Origin: an uncultured Ruaniaceae bacterium
GTDB taxonomy: Bacteria; Actinomycetota; Actinomycetes; Actinomycetales; Beutenbergiaceae
Assembly: GCA_947251855.1 (NCBI GenBank)
Contig: CAMXUZ010000066.1
Coordinates: 1 to 6,564, forward strand
Length of the DNA: 6,564 bases
Reading direction: 5' to 3'
Of this stretch, positions 5,722 to 6,564 are shown in pieces. A program made the translations under genes and the position numbers. A model generated the notes under the pieces. It saw only the letters and a program-made list of their open reading frames with translations, was not told where the DNA came from and did no database searches. Position 1 is the stretch's first letter; every line of letters begins with the position of its first letter.

Positions 5722-6564
5722 TTGGCCACTGTTTCGCTCGCCCGTGCACGCAGCGGGGAGCCTATCCGCGCGGTGCTGCTTGTCGCCGGCGCCGCCGCGA
5801 TCCTCGCCCCAGCGTTCTACGCCTCGTCGATCGGCGAAGCCCCCTACGAGGCCCTCGCTCGGACCTACCCGGGATCGGGAGTCGCAGTGCTGACCGCGGC
5901 CGTGGAATCCCTCGCGAGATTGGCCTCGGTGTTCACCATCGGTGCACTGATGTGGCAAGTGCTCGCCATGCGCCGTACGAAGGGCCGCCCGGTCGCCCCC
6001 GCCAGTATCGGTCTGACGATCCTTCGGGTCGCCGCGACCGTCTGGCTCTTCTCCGCCGTTCCCCTCGCGGCCCTGAGCGCCCTGGACACCAGCGGCACCT
6101 CCCCCGCGGAGCTCGGTGAGATGAGCGGTTGGGCGTATCTGGTTTCCTCCGCCTACGCCCCCGGCGCCTCGATCGTTCACGTCCTCGGCGCGCTCGCGGT
6201 GTTCCTCATCACCCAGTTCTCCCGGCGCGGGGAGTGGTTCATCGCGGCGCTGTGGGCCGCCGCGTTGGCGGTCCTCGCCCCCGTGGCCGTCGGGCATGTG
6301 CTCGTCGGGCCGAACCACGACTTCGCCTCCGACGTCGCCTATTTCCAGGGCCTGGCCGAAGCGGGGGCGTTCGGCCTCGTCCTGCTGACCGCGACGAACA
6401 TGGCGTTCGGCGAATTTCCTACGCCCGCGTTGTTACGCCGATTGTTCCTCACCACCTCCGTGCTGCTCGCGCTCACCGTCGCCCCCGACCCCCCCAGCGC
6501 CCGGTCCAACCTCGCCGGCCCCCCGTTGTCGGCGTTCTCCACCGGCTGGCTGCTGCTCGTCAAA
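5722..6564 (+). CDS. CopD-family (probable CopD-CtaG fusion) copper-related membrane protein; 3' end outside window
   Basis: The first 281 codons of a longer gene are visible. The TTG at 5722 is the start: AGGAG (5711-5715) precedes it by 6 nt and an in-frame TGA at 5716 excludes anything further upstream. At least seven hydrophobic segments occur (near 16-35, 57-81, 97-120, 149-165, 172-194, 207-228 and 240-254). The layout matches the N-terminal half of actinobacterial proteins that join a CopD domain to a caa3-type CtaG cytochrome oxidase assembly domain; the latter would be beyond the window. The CopD core block is GHVLVGPNHDFASDV (191-205), with His192 and His199. Where relatives as I remember them have a His ten residues after HDLA-type His, this protein has Gln209, and the following Trp is also missing. 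The inferred role is copper transfer across or along the membrane. The promoter region contains BlaI-like operators. Confidence 0.8.
   Translation, partial: MATVSLARARSGEPIRAVLLVAGAAAILAPAFYASSIGEAPYEALARTYPGSGVAVLTAAVESLARLASVFTIGALMWQVLAMRRTKGRPVAPASIGLTILRVAATVWLFSAVPLAALSALDTSGTSPAELGEMSGWAYLVSSAYAPGASIVHVLGALAVFLITQFSRRGEWFIAALWAAALAVLAPVAVGHVLVGPNHDFASDVAYFQGLAEAGAFGLVLLTATNMAFGEFPTPALLRRLFLTTSVLLALTVAPDPPSARSNLAGPPLSAFSTGWLLLVK

Noticed and set aside
5715..6119. Plus-strand frame starting GTG at 5715 (134 codons)
   Set aside because: It is out of frame with the multi-helix CopD-like protein and is Arg/Pro-rich, typical of a shifted reading of a GC-rich gene; the GTG lies on the copD ribosome binding site.

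Overview
The window comes from a high-GC Gram-positive bacterium, most likely an actinomycete (Actinomycetota). GC is very high throughout, several genes start with GTG or TTG, and the closest family resemblances I recognise (PrpD, the CopD/CtaG-type membrane protein, DUF5134, the BlaI plus short M56 pair) are typically actinobacterial. I cannot place it to genus. There are no RNA genes, mobile elements or CRISPR arrays that I can see.

Layout. Positions 1-1183 (minus strand) hold copC, a secreted, membrane-anchored copper-binding protein. It is followed after 2 bp by a gene whose end lies outside the window and whose product looks like the beta-propeller part of an S9 (prolyl oligopeptidase family) peptidase. 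A 223-bp divergent promoter region (1184-1406) then carries two GTATAC-core operator-like sites exactly 52 bp apart. Positions 1407-3814 (plus strand) encode prpD and prpB, two enzymes of the 2-methylcitrate cycle for propionyl-CoA disposal, overlapping by one base. The third enzyme, methylcitrate synthase (prpC), does not follow. Positions 3865-5040 encode a BlaI/CopY-type winged-helix repressor and a short M56 zinc metalloprotease, the two halves of a BlaI/BlaR1-like switch. Converging on them, and sharing a CTAG that contains both stop codons, is a minus-strand DUF5134 membrane protein (5037-5594) rich in His and Met. It is divergent from a CopD-type membrane protein (5722 to the window end), and the 127-bp region between them contains two strong BlaI-like operators, CTACA-N3-TGTAG.

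How it fits together. Two themes are interleaved: propionate catabolism (prpDB) and copper handling at the membrane (copC, DUF5134, copD). The most interesting part is the right half. A protease-controlled repressor lies beside a divergent pair of membrane protein genes whose shared promoter region carries the kind of site that repressor family recognises, and no such site is visible in front of blaI, prpD or copC. I infer that BlaI/M56 controls the DUF5134/copD pair; the inducing signal (copper, redox or wall stress) cannot be read from the sequence.
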